A stretch of DNA of 64,000 nt. Origin: Lachnoclostridium sp. An138 (GTDB lineage: Bacteria; Bacillota; Clostridia; Lachnospirales; Lachnospiraceae). This document shows positions 62,913 through 64,000 of this stretch, piece after piece (the stretch's first letter is position 1; each line of letters begins with the position of its first letter). Location: contig NZ_NFLF01000004.1 of the NCBI RefSeq assembly GCF_002160765.1, positions 124,001-188,000 on the forward strand, written 5' to 3'. Below the pieces are notes generated by a model. That model was given only the letters and a program-made list of their open reading frames with translations, was not told where the DNA came from and ran no database searches. The translations under genes were made by a program, and so were the position numbers.

Positions 62913-63458
62913 TTATCGAAACGAATTTTCAATTTCACTGTTCCTGTTTTCAATAAGATACCGTGTCATATCGCGCTCTTCCGAATATCCTCTTGTCTGC
63001 CTTATTTCCGTCCTGCCATTAAAACCGAACCCAAACATCTTATCCTTTTTTTCGTTATCTGACTTTAGCCTGACATCTTCCATAAACTGCTTCATCTCTT
63101 TGTTTTTAAAAGCCAGCATAATGGTATCCCACTTGAAATTGCGGCTGGATGCATCCACTTTTTCAGGAAAATCCGCATAGATTCCTACAAAAATAAACCA
63201 GTCCGCATTGTCCTGGGGTTCAAATCTGTTAAACCATAATGTACCCTGATATTTGGGATTTTTGTTATAATATGTCCTGGATGTCTTTACCTGTATGGTA
63301 TTAATCAAATTCATACCATTGTCAAATCTGTACAACAACAAATCTATCCCCTTTTCCTGCGCAGACGAGGGAATAAATACAGAAGCGTTTCTGATATGAT
63401 TTGATAAATAATCTGCTACTGCAAATTCTCCATATTGCAACGTAAAAATCGGCTGCAT
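62913..63458 (-). CDS. Possible PD-(D/E)XK nuclease-fold protein (DUF4365-like)
   Basis: A 181-residue protein. Residues Glu11 (LQYGEFAV), Asp39 (KGIDLLLYRF) and the QVK at 56-58 (INTIQVKTSRTYY) fit the E...D...QxK arrangement of restriction-endonuclease-like folds, as in DUF4365. WFIFVGIY near residue 87 is a core strand. The ATG at 63458 follows AGGAGAGAAAAT. It is AT-rich relative to the housekeeping genes. Nuclease activity and its target are inference. Confidence 0.6.
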   Translation of the reverse strand: MQPIFTLQYGEFAVADYLSNHIRNASVFIPSSAQEKGIDLLLYRFDNGMNLINTIQVKTSRTYYNKNPKYQGTLWFNRFEPQDNADWFIFVGIYADFPEKVDASSRNFKWDTIMLAFKNKEMKQFMEDVRLKSDNEKKDKMFGFGFNGRTEIRQTRGYSEERDMTRYLIENRNSEIENSFR

Positions 63459-63485
63459 ATTTTCTCTCCTGTACAATATAATTTA

Positions 63486-64000
63486 TTATTTGGAATCTCT
63501 TATTTTTTTGATATTGCAATTCATCAAATGTCTTCCCAGATATCTGTACAAAAAAATTTTTAATCCGGACATTTCCTGGTGATGCTCTTGAAGCAAATCA
63601 TCCGGGCAGTCATATATTCCGAAATCACGCGTAATTCCTTCACTTTGAATATAAGTATTATTTCTTTCAAACTCAATAACTGGATTACGAAAATCCTTTA
63701 CAGCAACACCATAACCGCAAAAGGGGCCCTGACAGTCCGCATGGATGCTTTGCAGCCGCGCCAGATATTGCTTATCCAATATAAAGCCTTCCAGCTCATA
63801 CCATACCCTTTCTAAATATACTTCCACCCAGCTGTGAAAAATATGTTGAGGAGCATTTTTATATACAATGCCTGTCATGGCTCCTTTCTGCAGTTTTTTG
63901 TCAATTGTAAAGCCATGAATCCTGCAGGGGATAAGCACTCCGCGGAGCAGTGCCATAAACAGAATTCCTTTTGTATTACACTGTCCATAACCATCTGCAA
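63486..64000 (-). CDS. Transglutaminase-like protein (cut by window edge)
   Basis: At least 171 residues are seen; the frame remains open to base 64000, so the N-terminus lies outside. The visible start, ADGYGQCNTKGILFMALLRG, is a transglutaminase/protease core with the catalytic Cys in GQC. The catalytic His is in IFHSWVEVYLE, and VWYELEGFILD follows with the third acidic residue. This fold is shared by peptide-processing and protein-crosslinking enzymes. The C-terminal half has no clear domain. Its stop is 27 nt upstream of the nuclease-like gene's start. Confidence 0.78.
   Translation of the reverse strand, partial: ADGYGQCNTKGILFMALLRGVLIPCRIHGFTIDKKLQKGAMTGIVYKNAPQHIFHSWVEVYLERVWYELEGFILDKQYLARLQSIHADCQGPFCGYGVAVKDFRNPVIEFERNNTYIQSEGITRDFGIYDCPDDLLQEHHQEMSGLKIFLYRYLGRHLMNCNIKKIRDSK

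Noticed and set aside
1-64000. CRISPR arrays, tRNA, rRNA, riboswitches, insertion sequences or prophage genes
   Set aside because: None were visible; no regularly spaced repeats, no tRNA-like cloverleaf and no transposase or integrase frames were recognised. A covariance-model search would settle the RNA part.

Overview
The window reads as a chromosomal segment of a spore-forming, anaerobic, low-to-mid GC Gram-positive bacterium, most likely a Lachnospiraceae member (Bacillota, Clostridia). The grounds are its gene set: sporulation genes ylbJ, yqfC/yqfD, a SpoVB-type flippase and Csp-like subtilases; Rex redox control; the electron-bifurcating NfnAB pair; meso-diaminopimelate dehydrogenase; and strong AGGAGG-type ribosome sites. 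The genus cannot be fixed from sequence alone. No rRNA, tRNA, CRISPR array, insertion sequence or prophage was recognised. Most genes lie on the minus strand.

1-8.3 kb: a tight minus-strand run (YgiQ-like radical SAM enzyme, cut by the window edge; HAD phosphatase; RsuA pseudouridine synthase; RsmF-type rRNA methyltransferase; RelQ alarmone synthetase; M23 peptidase; PepD), then the divergent ylbJ. 7.7-13.3 kb: a compact housekeeping group, proB - patatin - DUF896 - formyltetrahydrofolate cycloligase - proA - rsmD - coaD - coiled-coil protein, joining proline and cofactor synthesis to rRNA modification. 13.4-20.6 kb: envelope and sporulation genes (BofC-like protein, a frameshifted secreted protein, SpoVB-like flippase, DUF3048 lipoprotein, ybeY-phoH-yqfD-yqfC). 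20.7-26 kb: dehydrogenase, DUF2284 protein, DAP dehydrogenase, lone NuoE-like ferredoxin, papain-like protein, D,D-carboxypeptidase.

26.2-33.9 kb is the most accessory-looking part and is more AT-rich: a DUF4279 protein, a small membrane protein, an ADP-ribosyltransferase-like DUF3990 protein coupled to an XRE regulator (probable toxin-antitoxin pair with two operators on one promoter), a MarR-MATE drug-efflux operon with its own operator, a LysR/AGCS symporter pair, and an Imm74-like membrane protein. 33.9-50.2 kb returns to core functions: rlmH, MBL hydrolase, nfnAB, ftsK/spoIIIE with tepA, metY, yebC, a MazF-type RNase beside alr, rex, and an ABC-F protein.

50.2-64 kb: an MBOAT/SGNH acyltransferase pair after icd, two subtilases, an MFS carrier, a PLC-like protein, a striking Cys/Gly-rich peptide, a 47-residue gene, a CLC channel, and a partial accessory block (MBL hydrolase, PD-(D/E)XK-like protein, transglutaminase cut by the edge).

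The best candidates for something new are the DUF3990/XRE module and its promoter, the Cys/Gly-rich peptide with an internal duplication, a nested 136-bp palindromic structure followed by 43-bp tandem repeats (60.3-60.6 kb), a three-copy repeat cluster (51.3-51.45 kb), and a Fur/PerR-like palindrome on the ftsK promoter. All functional calls come from reading motifs; no database search was possible.
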